A stretch of DNA of 64,000 bases from Rhodococcus sp. OK302. GTDB taxonomy: Bacteria > Actinomycetota > Actinomycetes > Mycobacteriales > Mycobacteriaceae. The stretch's first letter is position 1, and every line of letters starts with the position of its first letter. The stretch covers positions 186,001-250,000 of the forward strand of contig NZ_NPJZ01000001.1 of NCBI RefSeq assembly GCF_002245895.1, written 5' to 3'. The position numbers were made by a program, and so were the translations under genes. Shown in pieces: positions 33,300 to 41,869 of this stretch. A model generated the notes under the pieces. That model saw only the letters and a list, made by a program, of their open reading frames with translations. It searched no databases and was not told the DNA's origin.

Positions 33300-34264
33300 G
33301 CCTTTATCTCCGTTCGTTTTCCGACAGTAGGCGTCGGCGATTTCACTGCAGGCTGCCGCGTCGCGACAACCACTCCGGCAAGAATCAGCACCGCACCCAC
33401 AATCTGCACGATGCTGGGAATTTGAGAAAGAAGGACGGCACCGAACAGCAATGCCGACGCCGATTGCAGCACCAGGCTGGCAGCGATATTTCCTGCCGGC
33501 AACCGCTGGCTGGCACTGGCCACCAACAGCCAGCCCACTACCTGAGATACCAAGGCCAACAGAATGAGCCAACCTTGCGCCGCCAATGGTGGTGCAAGAT
33601 CAAGAGTTCCGGTGACCACACCGAACAATCCGGCCGTCACACCGGTGGCTGCAGTGGACACCAGCATCGGTAACCCAGTCCTACCGGCAGCACGCGTCGC
33701 CAAGCCCATCATGAAGATGTACACGGCATAGGCTCCCGCTGCAATGATCGCGAAGGAAGCACCGACAGCCGGGTTGGCTCCCGTCAGCGAGGAACTCATT
33801 CCCGCGACAAGTGCTACGCCGACAAAGAGCAGAGGCATGCTCGTCAGCAGTTCCCGAGTGATGCGCTGACGCAAGACCACATACCCGAGGATAGCCACGA
33901 ACAGCACCTGCAGGTTCAGCAGAACCGTCGACAAACCTGCGCCGATCGAGTGAATTGCCTCGTGCCAGAGCACCAGGTCGATACCCAGGAACACTCCGGC
34001 GACGACGGCCTTGGCCACCCAACGTCCGCGGGACGGATGTGCCGACGGGCGACGTCGTTGCACGAGGACCACGATCACGAGCGGGATCAAGGCGTAGAGG
34101 CACCGAAAGAAGGCGCCGGTCGCGGGCGACGTGCCGGACAAGTCGTAGAGGATCGATGTCATCCCCAGGATGCACGCACCGGTGACAACCACCTGCAGAT
34201 CCCGACGCCGTTGAGAATCGCCAGTTCCAGCGGAAACGGCCCCCGAAGATACATCATCACTCAT
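33296..34264 (-). CDS. DMT-family (EamA) transporter
   Basis: 322 residues with about ten hydrophobic segments in two EamA-like halves, for example LLNLQVLFVAILGYVVLRQRITRELL at the end of the first half and ASLVLQSASALLFGAVLLSQI in the second. It is an inner-membrane metabolite exporter or drug/metabolite permease. Its ATG is directly adjacent to an operator-like dyad that separates it from a divergent TetR gene. It is coupled to the downstream amidohydrolase. Confidence 0.92.
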   Translation of the reverse strand: MSDDVSSGAVSAGTGDSQRRRDLQVVVTGACILGMTSILYDLSGTSPATGAFFRCLYALIPLVIVVLVQRRRPSAHPSRGRWVAKAVVAGVFLGIDLVLWHEAIHSIGAGLSTVLLNLQVLFVAILGYVVLRQRITRELLTSMPLLFVGVALVAGMSSSLTGANPAVGASFAIIAAGAYAVYIFMMGLATRAAGRTGLPMLVSTAATGVTAGLFGVVTGTLDLAPPLAAQGWLILLALVSQVVGWLLVASASQRLPAGNIAASLVLQSASALLFGAVLLSQIPSIVQIVGAVLILAGVVVATRQPAVKSPTPTVGKRTEIKA

Positions 34265-34281
34265 GGTGATAGGTTATCACC
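34265..34281. promoter_or_regulatory. Candidate TetR operator GGTGATA-N3-TATCACC
   Basis: A perfect 7-bp inverted repeat with a 3-base spacer immediately in front of the transporter start codon, in the 51-base gap to the divergent TetR gene. Binding there would block both genes. Confidence 0.7.
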
Positions 34282-34315
34282 AGATGGCGTTGTCCTCACA
34301 AGGGAAGATGTTGAC

Positions 34316-34873
34316 ATGAGAATCCCGGTCACCCGCGAACGCATCATCACGGCTGCCGCCGAACTCGTGGACAGTCGCGGACCCGACGCTCTGGTTCTCA
34401 GCCAACTCGCCGAAACCCTCGATGTTCGTCAGTCAGCTCTGTACAAGCATGTAGACGGAGTCGACGACGTCCAACATCAACTCAGCCTGCTCGCGCGTCA
34501 CTTACTCGCCGAGCACCTCCGTACCGCCGCCGTCGGACTGGCCAAGGACGACGCTGTCTTTGCGCTGGCCGACGCCTGGCGCAGTTTCGTCCGCACACAC
34601 CCCGGTCTGTATGCCATCACCGACCGCTACCCCACCGCCCCGCATGCAGATCTTGTCGCCGCGGTCGGCGAGGTAGTCGACGTCATCAACCGCGTCATCG
34701 CCGGCTACGGACTGAGCGAAGACGACTCCGAGCAAGCCGCCTGGTCCTTGCGCAGCGCCCTGCACGGCTTCTGTGTACTGGAAGCGCAAGAAGGACATCC
34801 GGCCGGCGCCGACCCCGACCGCGTCTACCGGCGACTGATCGAACTGTTGTGCGCCGGCATCGCTCGAATGTAG
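34316..34873 (+). CDS. TetR-family regulator of the transporter/amidohydrolase pair
   Basis: 185 residues; the ATG has AGGGAAG 8 bases upstream. The N-terminal HTH is ITAAAELVDSRGPDALVLSQLAETLDVRQSALYKHVDGVDDV. The C-terminal part, LRSALHGFCVLEAQEGHP, resembles the TetR_C domain found with WHG-type regulators. It is divergent from the EamA transporter with the GGTGATA dyad between them. The inducer is probably the transported compound; this is inference. Confidence 0.9.
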   Translation: MRIPVTRERIITAAAELVDSRGPDALVLSQLAETLDVRQSALYKHVDGVDDVQHQLSLLARHLLAEHLRTAAVGLAKDDAVFALADAWRSFVRTHPGLYAITDRYPTAPHADLVAAVGEVVDVINRVIAGYGLSEDDSEQAAWSLRSALHGFCVLEAQEGHPAGADPDRVYRRLIELLCAGIARM

Positions 34874-34880
34874 GCATCGT

Positions 34881-35771
34881 TCAGATTGATTGCCAGCCCA
34901 ACCCGAACGTGACGTTTCCGTCCACATCCACGTCGTAGATTTCGACGCCGTCGTCAACATGTGGAGTATCCGAACCGAATGCAACAGCCACCTTCGATAT
35001 TGCGTTCCTGGCCATGTCCAACACCAGCTCCACAGCCTCGGCCGGCGAGAAATGCTCACGCACTGCATCAATCACGTCGACGGAAATGAATCCGGGCTGC
35101 CACACCATCGCGTCGGCCAACGCGAGCGCCGCCTTGTGACGAGGCGACAAGTCACTGCTCTCGTAGTTGTCCACCTTGTCGAAGAGCGATTCGTCCGCGC
35201 CGGCTTCCAACGCCGTATTCATCCTCAGCGACTTGCACAACCGGCAATTATGTTGGCGCGCTTGACGGAGCCGCACCAGTTCGGTCGTCACGGGATCGAG
35301 AATCCTGAGCCGGGCCACATTGCGCGCAAAGACTGCGCTCTCCACCGAAAGATCGAACTCACCCCACGCCGGCACTGTCTGCCACTGCATTTTCGACGGC
35401 CCGAATAGCATCTCCAGGATGCGCAACAAGCGCGGAATCCAGTCGGCGACATACACCCCGAATACGAATTCCTTGGCGCCGCTGCCCATCTCGTTCAGCA
35501 GTGCCATGCGCAGACCAGCGTCGACACTCGATACGTCAATGCTGAACTGCTCCGCAAAGTCGAGTGCGATCGAATCCGCGATCTCCTCGACCTGCGGCGG
35601 CACCGGCAACGCCGACAACGACAGAGCATCTGCACACGTTTGCCGCGCCAGCCCACCGAGAACACCGGGGTCGGAGAAGATCATCCGACGAAGGGACTCC
35701 GACACCTCGGGTGCGTAGCGAACAAGCGCTTCGTCGTCACTCCACCCCGCGGGCACGTCATACGCGGCCAT
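34881..35771 (-). CDS. AhpD-like/carboxymuconolactone decarboxylase-family protein
   Basis: 296 residues from the ATG with GGGAG 7 bases upstream; it overlaps the TetR gene by 14 bases. The key feature is RQARQHNCRLCKSLRMNTAL, with a Cys-x-x-Cys at about residues 196-199 and a following helix, as in AhpD-like peroxidase-partner domains. DLSPRHKAALALADAM is the typical downstream helix. The N-terminal half is an extra helical region. Possible roles are a thiol-dependent hydroperoxide reductase or an unrelated CMD-fold enzyme. Confidence 0.78.
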   Translation of the reverse strand: MAAYDVPAGWSDDEALVRYAPEVSESLRRMIFSDPGVLGGLARQTCADALSLSALPVPPQVEEIADSIALDFAEQFSIDVSSVDAGLRMALLNEMGSGAKEFVFGVYVADWIPRLLRILEMLFGPSKMQWQTVPAWGEFDLSVESAVFARNVARLRILDPVTTELVRLRQARQHNCRLCKSLRMNTALEAGADESLFDKVDNYESSDLSPRHKAALALADAMVWQPGFISVDVIDAVREHFSPAEAVELVLDMARNAISKVAVAFGSDTPHVDDGVEIYDVDVDGNVTFGLGWQSI

Positions 35772-36393
35772 AAATCGCTCCCATCCACACTCCGACAAGC
35801 GCCTGCTTCGACGCTTCCACATCTACAGCACGGTGGTCGCCAATCCAATAGCGATTACCGATCCGCTCAATGGCCTCCATCAGAATCAATGCAAGCATGC
35901 CGGCGTCGGCTCCCTCCGGAGCCCGGCCAGCACTGCGCTCCGAGTTGATGACTGCGGCAACAGGTTCGATGAAGCTTTCGAGCCCGCGATTCCAGAGATC
36001 ATCAACCCCCGGATCTGAAGACCTCGCGTCACGCATTGCTCTCAGTAGGTGTGGGTGCCTCATCCAGGCCCCCTGCACGGCGGTGATCATCTGCTCGATC
36101 AACTCTGCGGGATCACCGTCTCCGTCGCAGTAGATGGCAGAGGCAGCGGCAACTTCCTCATCGACTTCTTTGGCGAGTTCACGAACTGCGACGGACTTGT
36201 TGTCGAAGTAGAAATAGAAGGCCGAGCGAGTCACACCAGCCGCCTGCGAAATATCGCGGACGTTCAGATCATTGAGAGTTGTTGTCTCGAGAAGGTTTTC
36301 CAAGGCACGCAAGATCGACTCGCGCCGAAACTCGCCCTTGTCCGACAACTCGTTCCACCTCGCATCTCGACACATTTGCGAGTCAGGCCACAT
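35758..36393 (-). CDS. TetR-family regulator
   Basis: About 211 residues from the ATG at 36393 (ATG at 36375 also possible). The HTH is TTLNDLNVRDISQAAGVTRSAFYFYFDNKSVAV, an EthR-like pattern. A longer frame to 36456 would cover the dyad at 36407-36420, so the shorter start is preferred. It is divergent from the SDR/aldehyde dehydrogenase genes and overlaps the AhpD-like gene. It probably controls both directions. Confidence 0.85.
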   Translation of the reverse strand: MWPDSQMCRDARWNELSDKGEFRRESILRALENLLETTTLNDLNVRDISQAAGVTRSAFYFYFDNKSVAVRELAKEVDEEVAAASAIYCDGDGDPAELIEQMITAVQGAWMRHPHLLRAMRDARSSDPGVDDLWNRGLESFIEPVAAVINSERSAGRAPEGADAGMLALILMEAIERIGNRYWIGDHRAVDVEASKQALVGVWMGAIYGRV

Positions 36394-36406
36394 CGTAGGC
36401 AGATTT

Positions 36407-36420
36407 TTGACACGTGTCAA
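36407..36420. promoter_or_regulatory. Candidate operator TTGACACGTGTCAA
   Basis: A perfect 14-base palindrome 13 bases in front of the preferred TetR start. It contains TTGACA in both directions and so could overlap -35 elements of both divergent promoters. Confidence 0.65.
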
Positions 36421-36611
36421 TAGTGCTGAATTCCACCCGAAAATGACCAGTCCCACTCACCGGGAATGCCCATGTCGCACTCGCAACGAATACGGTTCTG
36501 TCTCCAGCATTCGCCTTCGCGAAGTTGCAATTCTTCACTGCAACTAGAGATTTCGATTCGTCTTCGCTGCAGACCCAGCCACTCCCTCCACAGCAACAGG
36601 AGCATCACGTC

Positions 36612-37430
36612 ATGATCGACTACACCGGAAAAACCGTTGTCCTCACAGGTTGCTCGTCCGGCATCGGAGCACAAGCCGCCACCAAACTTGCCGCACTCGG
36701 CGCAACCGTCATCGGCATCGACCGCGTTGCCTCGTCAGACGATTCCGTCTCCCAGATGATTGTCGGCGACCTCTCGACCCAGGCCGGCGTCGAGGCAATC
36801 GCAGCGCAGATCGACGGACCGATCGACGTACTGATCAACAACGCCGGCGTCGCCGCTACGCTGCCGTGGCGCACCGTCCTGTCGATCAACGCACTCGCCC
36901 CTCGCGACCTCACGCGGTTGCTGCTGCCCAAGTTCACCGCCGACCCGGCCGTCGTCACCACCGCGTCGCAAGCCGGATTCCTGTGGCAGCAGAACTACGC
37001 CCGACTCAATGCTTTTCTGGCCATTGACAACTGGGAAGAGGCGCTCGATTCGCTCGCAGACTTCCCCAAGATCGACGAGGTCTGCTACAACGTCTCCAAG
37101 GAAGCCGCCATCATCAACGCCGGCAACCTTGCCGTCGACGGCAAGCACATCGGCCTGCGCTCCAACTCCGTCTCCCCCGGCACGGTCGGGACGCCGCTGC
37201 TGAAGGATTTCACGGCCACCATGGGTGACGCCGCGATCTCCGGTGCCGTCACCTGGGCCGGACGCCATGCGCAGCCCGGCGAGATTGCCGACGCCATCAT
37301 CTTCCTCGCCTCGTCGGACGCTGCCTGGATCAGTGGAGCCGACATCCCGATCGACGGCGGATTCAGCGCCATGATCTTCCGCTCGTACATCGCGCCTGCC
37401 ATGGCCGCAATGGCCACCGCCACAGCCTAG
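36612..37430 (+). CDS. Short-chain dehydrogenase/reductase (coniferyl-alcohol dehydrogenase-like)
   Basis: 272 residues; AGGAG ends 9 bases before the chosen ATG. The NAD-binding loop is VVLTGCSSGIGAQAA, then DVLINNAGVAAT, the catalytic Ser in VTTASQAG, and Tyr/Lys in CYNVSKEAAIINA. The inserted segment WQQNYARLNAFLAIDNWEEAL is typical of the 3-alpha-HSD/coniferyl-alcohol dehydrogenase subgroup as I recall it. It is followed 14 bases later by an aldehyde dehydrogenase, so the pair could oxidise an alcohol via aldehyde to acid. Substrate inferred only by resemblance. Confidence 0.85.
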   Translation: MIDYTGKTVVLTGCSSGIGAQAATKLAALGATVIGIDRVASSDDSVSQMIVGDLSTQAGVEAIAAQIDGPIDVLINNAGVAATLPWRTVLSINALAPRDLTRLLLPKFTADPAVVTTASQAGFLWQQNYARLNAFLAIDNWEEALDSLADFPKIDEVCYNVSKEAAIINAGNLAVDGKHIGLRSNSVSPGTVGTPLLKDFTATMGDAAISGAVTWAGRHAQPGEIADAIIFLASSDAAWISGADIPIDGGFSAMIFRSYIAPAMAAMATATA

Positions 37431-37444
37431 TCAGGAGTTTTCCC

Positions 37445-38812
37445 ATGAGCATCGACAACGTACTGATCTCGATCAACCCCGCCACCCTCGAAGAGGTCGG
37501 GCGCACATCCATCACAACACCCGCTGAGCTCGACGCGAAAGCTGTTGCCGCCCAGTCTGCATTTGCGAATTGGCGCACCTCACGGAGCACCCGGCAGGGC
37601 CTGCTCGCCGCGTGCTCCTACGAACTCATGCGCCAGACCCCTGCCATCTCTGCCCTACTCACCGCCGAGCAGGGAAAATCTCTCAGCGACTCGAGCGGTG
37701 AAGTCTGGATCTCGGCACGCTGCCTCGCGCACTTCGCCCGCCTCGACTGGGCCGACGAATCCGAAGCACCCGAATCGCCGATCCGCGTAGCGCGAATCCA
37801 GCACCGCCCCTTGGGCGTTGTGGCAGCCATCGTGCCGTGGAACTTCCCGATCTTCCTCATGATGGCGAAGATTGCACCTGCACTGGCGGCCGGCAACACC
37901 GTTCTGGTCAAGCCCGCCGAATCTGTTTCACTGGTTGTCGGCGAGGTAGTCCGCATCCTGCAGTCCATCCTCCCGGAGGGTGTACTCGACATCGTCTACG
38001 GCGGACCGGATACCGGCAAAGCCCTGATCGAGCACTCCGCAGTGCGCAAGGTGTCGTTCACCGGATCCACCGGCGTCGGCAAGGCGATCATGAAGCAGGC
38101 CGCTGACACCATCACGCCCGTCACTCTCGAACTCGGCGGCAATGACCCCGCGATCATTCTCGACAGTGCGGATATCAATTACGCAGCAGGCTTTTTGGCC
38201 CACGCTGCGTTCTTCAACAGCGGTCAGATGTGCATCGCTCCCAAGCGCGCCTACGTCCCCGCCGACAAGGTCGACGCGTTCTGCGCCGCCTTCGAAGCTG
38301 CAATGTCCACCGTGGTGGTGGGCGACGGATCGGTGCCCGGAACTACAGCCGGCCCGCTGCACAATTCCGCTCAGCTCGAGTACGTGCAGGGTCTGCTCGA
38401 CAAGGCTCGTGCCGACGGCGCAGACATCATCGGCGGCAACCGAGTCACCACTCTGCCCGGCTACTTCATGGAGCCCGCACTCGTGCGCGGGGTGGACGAC
38501 AACAGCGACATCGTCAAGTTCGAGCAGTTCGGCCTGGCATTCCCCGTCGTGGCCTACACCGACGTCGACGCCGTCGTATCGACGCTCAACAGTCAGGAAT
38601 TCGGCCTCGGAGCCTCCGTGTGGGGCGAGCAAGCCGCAGCAGTCGAGATTGCCGAACAGATCGACGCCGGCCAGGTGTGGGTCAACACCCACAACGCTCT
38701 CGAAGTGGAACTCCCCTTCGGCGGAGTGAAGAGCAGTGGCTTCGGCCGTGAAGGCGGAGAAGCCGGCGTCCACGATTTCCTGGAGACGCGGGTACTGAGC
38801 ATCAAGAACTAA
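37445..38812 (+). CDS. NAD(P)-dependent aldehyde dehydrogenase
   Basis: 455 residues. IVPWNFPIFLMMAKIAPALAAGN is the substrate/cofactor region, FTGSTGVGKAIM the nucleotide loop, the general base Glu is in LELGGNDPAI, and the catalytic Cys is in FFNSGQMCIAPKR. The C-terminal block is ELPFGGVKSSGFGREGG. The related annotation is usually succinate-semialdehyde dehydrogenase, but the link to the preceding SDR suggests an aromatic or aliphatic aldehyde. AGGAG lies 5 bases upstream. A palindromic repeat follows the stop. Confidence 0.92.
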   Translation: MSIDNVLISINPATLEEVGRTSITTPAELDAKAVAAQSAFANWRTSRSTRQGLLAACSYELMRQTPAISALLTAEQGKSLSDSSGEVWISARCLAHFARLDWADESEAPESPIRVARIQHRPLGVVAAIVPWNFPIFLMMAKIAPALAAGNTVLVKPAESVSLVVGEVVRILQSILPEGVLDIVYGGPDTGKALIEHSAVRKVSFTGSTGVGKAIMKQAADTITPVTLELGGNDPAIILDSADINYAAGFLAHAAFFNSGQMCIAPKRAYVPADKVDAFCAAFEAAMSTVVVGDGSVPGTTAGPLHNSAQLEYVQGLLDKARADGADIIGGNRVTTLPGYFMEPALVRGVDDNSDIVKFEQFGLAFPVVAYTDVDAVVSTLNSQEFGLGASVWGEQAAAVEIAEQIDAGQVWVNTHNALEVELPFGGVKSSGFGREGGEAGVHDFLETRVLSIKN

Positions 38813-38819
38813 TCTGTTT

Positions 38820-38858
38820 GTGAAGGATTTCGTTCGCTGAGCGAGCGAAATCCTTCAC
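38820..38858. repeat. Palindromic repeat, copy 1
   Basis: Stem GTGAAGGATTTCG paired with CGAAATCCTTCAC around TTCGCTGAGCGAG, eight bases after the aldehyde dehydrogenase stop. The same element occurs at 49932, 50532 and 53486. It could act as a terminator. Confidence 0.9.
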
Positions 38859-38946
38859 GATCACCGCGGGAATATCTTTCATTCGACATTGTTGACTCCT
38901 CATGAGATAGTTGAACAATCAACTACTTGAGTACGAGGAGAATGAC

Positions 38947-39912
38947 ATGCCTGCTGTGACAGTCGAGAACATCTTGTCCCTACCGCGCCTCGACGAGCCG
39001 GCTTCGTCCGCCGTCAACCGCCCGGTCAAGAGCGTCACCACCGCACCGATCGGATACGAAGGCGAAGGCTTCCCCGTCCACCGGGCATTCGCAGGCATCG
39101 ACCTCTCTGCACTCGACCCCTTCATCCACATGGACCAGATGGGCGAGGTCAACTACGCACCCGGTGAGCCCAAGGGCACCCCGTGGCACCCGCACCGCGG
39201 CTTCGAAACCGTTACCTACATGATCGACGGCATCATGGAGCACCAAGACTCCAACGGCGGCGGCGGCGTGATCAGCGGCGGCGACACCCAGTGGATGACT
39301 GCCGGCGGCGGCATCCTCCACATCGAAACTCCCCCGGAGCACCTCGTTGTCAGCGGCGGCCTCTTCCACGGCGTCCAGCTGTGGGTGAACCTGCCCCGAA
39401 ACAACAAGATGGCAGCACCGCGTTACCAGGACATCACCGGCAACAAGGTTGCACTGCTCTCCTCCCCCGACGGCGGCGCATTGGTTCGCGTCATCGCCGG
39501 AGAGATCGCCGGCCACGCCGGCCCCGGATCGACGTACACACCAATCGCACTGTCTCACACGACCATTGCCCCCGGTGCCAGCGTCACCTTGCCGTGGAAC
39601 CCGGACTTCAACGCCCTCGTCTACGTACTCGCCGGTGAGGGAACCGTCGGCGCAGAGCGTCGGCCTGTTCGCGCCGGACAGACAACCGTCTTCGGACGCG
39701 GCGACACCATCACCATCTCGGCATCGGATCGCCAAGATTCACGAACCGAATCGCTCGAGGTCTTCATCTTGGGCGGCAAGCCGATCCGTGAGCCCATCGC
39801 CATGGCCGGACCGTTTGTCATGAACACCAAGTCCGAGGTCATGCAAGCCTTCGAGGACTTCCAGGCCGGACGCCTCGGTTCCATCCCGGCAGCTCACGAA
39901 ACACTGAGCTAA
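38947..39912 (+). CDS. Pirin-family protein
   Basis: 321 residues; GAGGAG lies upstream of the ATG. A bicupin. The N-terminal pirin domain has the metal-binding segment WHPHRGFETVTYMIDGIMEHQD, and ILHIETPPEHL supplies the later ligands. VNLPRNNKMAAPRYQDI and the C-terminal cupin follow. Pirins are Fe-dependent; some act as quercetinases, others as transcriptional cofactors. The role here is unknown. A second, shorter pirin is at 47200-47964. Confidence 0.92.
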   Translation: MPAVTVENILSLPRLDEPASSAVNRPVKSVTTAPIGYEGEGFPVHRAFAGIDLSALDPFIHMDQMGEVNYAPGEPKGTPWHPHRGFETVTYMIDGIMEHQDSNGGGGVISGGDTQWMTAGGGILHIETPPEHLVVSGGLFHGVQLWVNLPRNNKMAAPRYQDITGNKVALLSSPDGGALVRVIAGEIAGHAGPGSTYTPIALSHTTIAPGASVTLPWNPDFNALVYVLAGEGTVGAERRPVRAGQTTVFGRGDTITISASDRQDSRTESLEVFILGGKPIREPIAMAGPFVMNTKSEVMQAFEDFQAGRLGSIPAAHETLS

Positions 39913-39926
39913 GCCCCCACCGACAA

Positions 39927-39964
39927 TGGTCCGGGGTGTGCACAAATGTGCGCACCCCGGACCA
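39927..39964. terminator. Bidirectional terminator between pirin and ABC permease
   Basis: Twelve-base perfect stem TGGTCCGGGGTG/CACCCCGGACCA with a 14-base loop, between converging genes. Confidence 0.7.
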
Positions 39965-39972
39965 CGCTCAAC

Positions 39973-40872
39973 CTATTTGAGTCCGGATCGAACGAAGGCA
40001 TCGACCACGTAGCGCTGAAGGAACAGATAGATCAAGAAGATCGGCAAGCACGCGAGTCCCGAGGCCGCCATCACGGCACCCCAGTTGTTTCCCTCCGCAC
40101 CCATGAAACTCCTGATTCCGATCTGCACCAACGCATCCGACTGCCGCAGAACCAGCGACGGCCACAGATACTCGTTCCACGCCGAGATGAACAACATGAT
40201 TCCCAGAGCCGCCAGCGCCGGTTTCATGTTGGGCAGTACCACTTTCCACAGGGTGGCCCAGGAACTCTGGCCGTCCATCACACTGGCGTCGAGCAATTCA
40301 TGCGGGAACGCCTCCATGTGCTGACGCAGCAGCAACACCCCGAATGCGCCGCACAGATTGGGAATGACAACGCCGGCGACCGTATTGAGAAGACCCATCT
40401 GCGAGATCAACAGATAGTTCGGGATCATCGTCACCTGGAAGGGAACCAGCCAGGACCCGACGAACAACAGGAACAGCAACTGCTTGCCGAAGAAATTCCA
40501 GCGCGCGAAGGCATAGGCTGCCAGTACGGCCACCAACAGTTGACTGACTGCCATCACAGCCGCCATCGCGAAGGTGTTCGTCAGCATCGAGGCCATCGGG
40601 ATGGTCTCCCACACGTACTTGAAGTTCTCGAGAGTCGGCGGCCACGGAATCAAGCTGGCCGACAACGCATCATCCGGTCGACGGAAGGCTGTGGCGAACA
40701 TCCAGTACACCGGGAACACACTCACGACTGCAAGCAGTGCTAGCAGGACGTGTCCGGTGACGACCCGCCCACGCGAGCGAGCAGCCACCGGCTGATCACC
40801 CACCACGCGGGCGTCGGTACCCGAAGGCGATGAGGTGACGCGCGAAGGCGCGTCGACAATGACGAGTGCCAT
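39973..40872 (-). CDS. ABC transporter permease (UgpE/MalG type)
   Basis: 299 residues from the ATG 8 bases after the preceding permease stop. Six membrane segments, starting with VLLALLAVVSVFPVYWMFATAF. The EAA-loop is EAFPHELLDASVMDGQSSWATLWKVVLPNMKPALAALG, the contact site for the ATPase. It is the last gene of the uptake operon running from 47130 to 39973. Carbohydrate-uptake-1 (CUT1) class; a sugar or glycerophosphate-type substrate is inferred. Confidence 0.92.
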   Translation of the reverse strand: MALVIVDAPSRVTSSPSGTDARVVGDQPVAARSRGRVVTGHVLLALLAVVSVFPVYWMFATAFRRPDDALSASLIPWPPTLENFKYVWETIPMASMLTNTFAMAAVMAVSQLLVAVLAAYAFARWNFFGKQLLFLLFVGSWLVPFQVTMIPNYLLISQMGLLNTVAGVVIPNLCGAFGVLLLRQHMEAFPHELLDASVMDGQSSWATLWKVVLPNMKPALAALGIMLFISAWNEYLWPSLVLRQSDALVQIGIRSFMGAEGNNWGAVMAASGLACLPIFLIYLFLQRYVVDAFVRSGLK

Positions 40873-40880
40873 GACGGGTC

Positions 40881-41846
40881 CTAGTTGTCGTAGAAGCTCA
40901 GCCGGTCTGAGACCCGGACAAAGACGAGAGCAATGATGGCGAATCCGAGGAAGAACAACATTCCCGCGGCTGCCGCAAGGCCGGCATCGAAGTTGCGGAA
41001 ACCGAATTCGTAGAGCAGGTAATAGATATTGGTGGTGGAGCCGCTCGGTCCGCCCTGAGTGAGGACATCGATCACCGGATAGGCCCACTGCGCTCCGAGC
41101 AGAATTGTCATCAGTGCCAGAAACACCAGCGTCGGCGAGAGCAACGGCAGTGTGATCCGCCGGGTGATCATGGATCGGGAAGCACCGTCGAGCGACGCAG
41201 CCGAGCTGTAGTCAGGATTGATACCTGCCATTCCCGCCGAAATCACGAGCACCCCGAAGCCCAGCATCTGCCAACCGACAACCACGACTACACCGAGTAG
41301 CGCTAGTTTCGGGTCACGAAAGATGTTTCCCATTTCGAAGCCGAGCGAAGCCGCGATCCGGGGAATGGTGCCACCCTCGGGGTTGAACATCCACCGCCAG
41401 ATCGCGCTACTGGCAACCGGTGTCACCAGAAAGGGCACAAAAATCAACGCTTGGTAGAAGGTGCGCCAGCGACCGGTGACCTGACCGCACAGCAGCGCGA
41501 TCCCCACCGGGAGAACCAGAGAGAACACCATGAATGCCGCGATGTACAACACCGTGTTCCACAGCGCCTGGTGCAGTTCCGGCAGAGACAACACGGTGGC
41601 GTAGTTCTCCAGCCCCACAGGAATCTTCGGCGTCGTCGGAATCATGTTCCACTTGTAGAACGAGAGTCCGACTGTCTCCGCGAGCGGCTTGTACACCCAC
41701 ACCACCAGGAGCGCCACCGCAGGCAGCAAATACAGCAGCGGAGTGAGGTGGCTTCGCAACACCGACCACTTCGGTCCGCGCGAACGCGTGTCCGTGATCT
41801 CAGCGCCCGGCTGACCGCCGACCGATGTCGGCACTTCGACAAACAT
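40881..41846 (-). CDS. ABC transporter permease (UgpA/MalF type)
   Basis: 321 residues with six membrane segments (PLLYLLPAVALLVVWVYKPLAETVGLSF first). The EAA-like loop is INPDYSSAASLDGASRSMITRRITLPLLSP. It pairs with the permease at 39973-40872. It is coded directly downstream of the metallophosphoesterase gene (23-base gap). Confidence 0.92.
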   Translation of the reverse strand: MFVEVPTSVGGQPGAEITDTRSRGPKWSVLRSHLTPLLYLLPAVALLVVWVYKPLAETVGLSFYKWNMIPTTPKIPVGLENYATVLSLPELHQALWNTVLYIAAFMVFSLVLPVGIALLCGQVTGRWRTFYQALIFVPFLVTPVASSAIWRWMFNPEGGTIPRIAASLGFEMGNIFRDPKLALLGVVVVVGWQMLGFGVLVISAGMAGINPDYSSAASLDGASRSMITRRITLPLLSPTLVFLALMTILLGAQWAYPVIDVLTQGGPSGSTTNIYYLLYEFGFRNFDAGLAAAAGMLFFLGFAIIALVFVRVSDRLSFYDN

Positions 41847-41869
41847 GGTGTTCTCTTCCTTGTGGTCGG

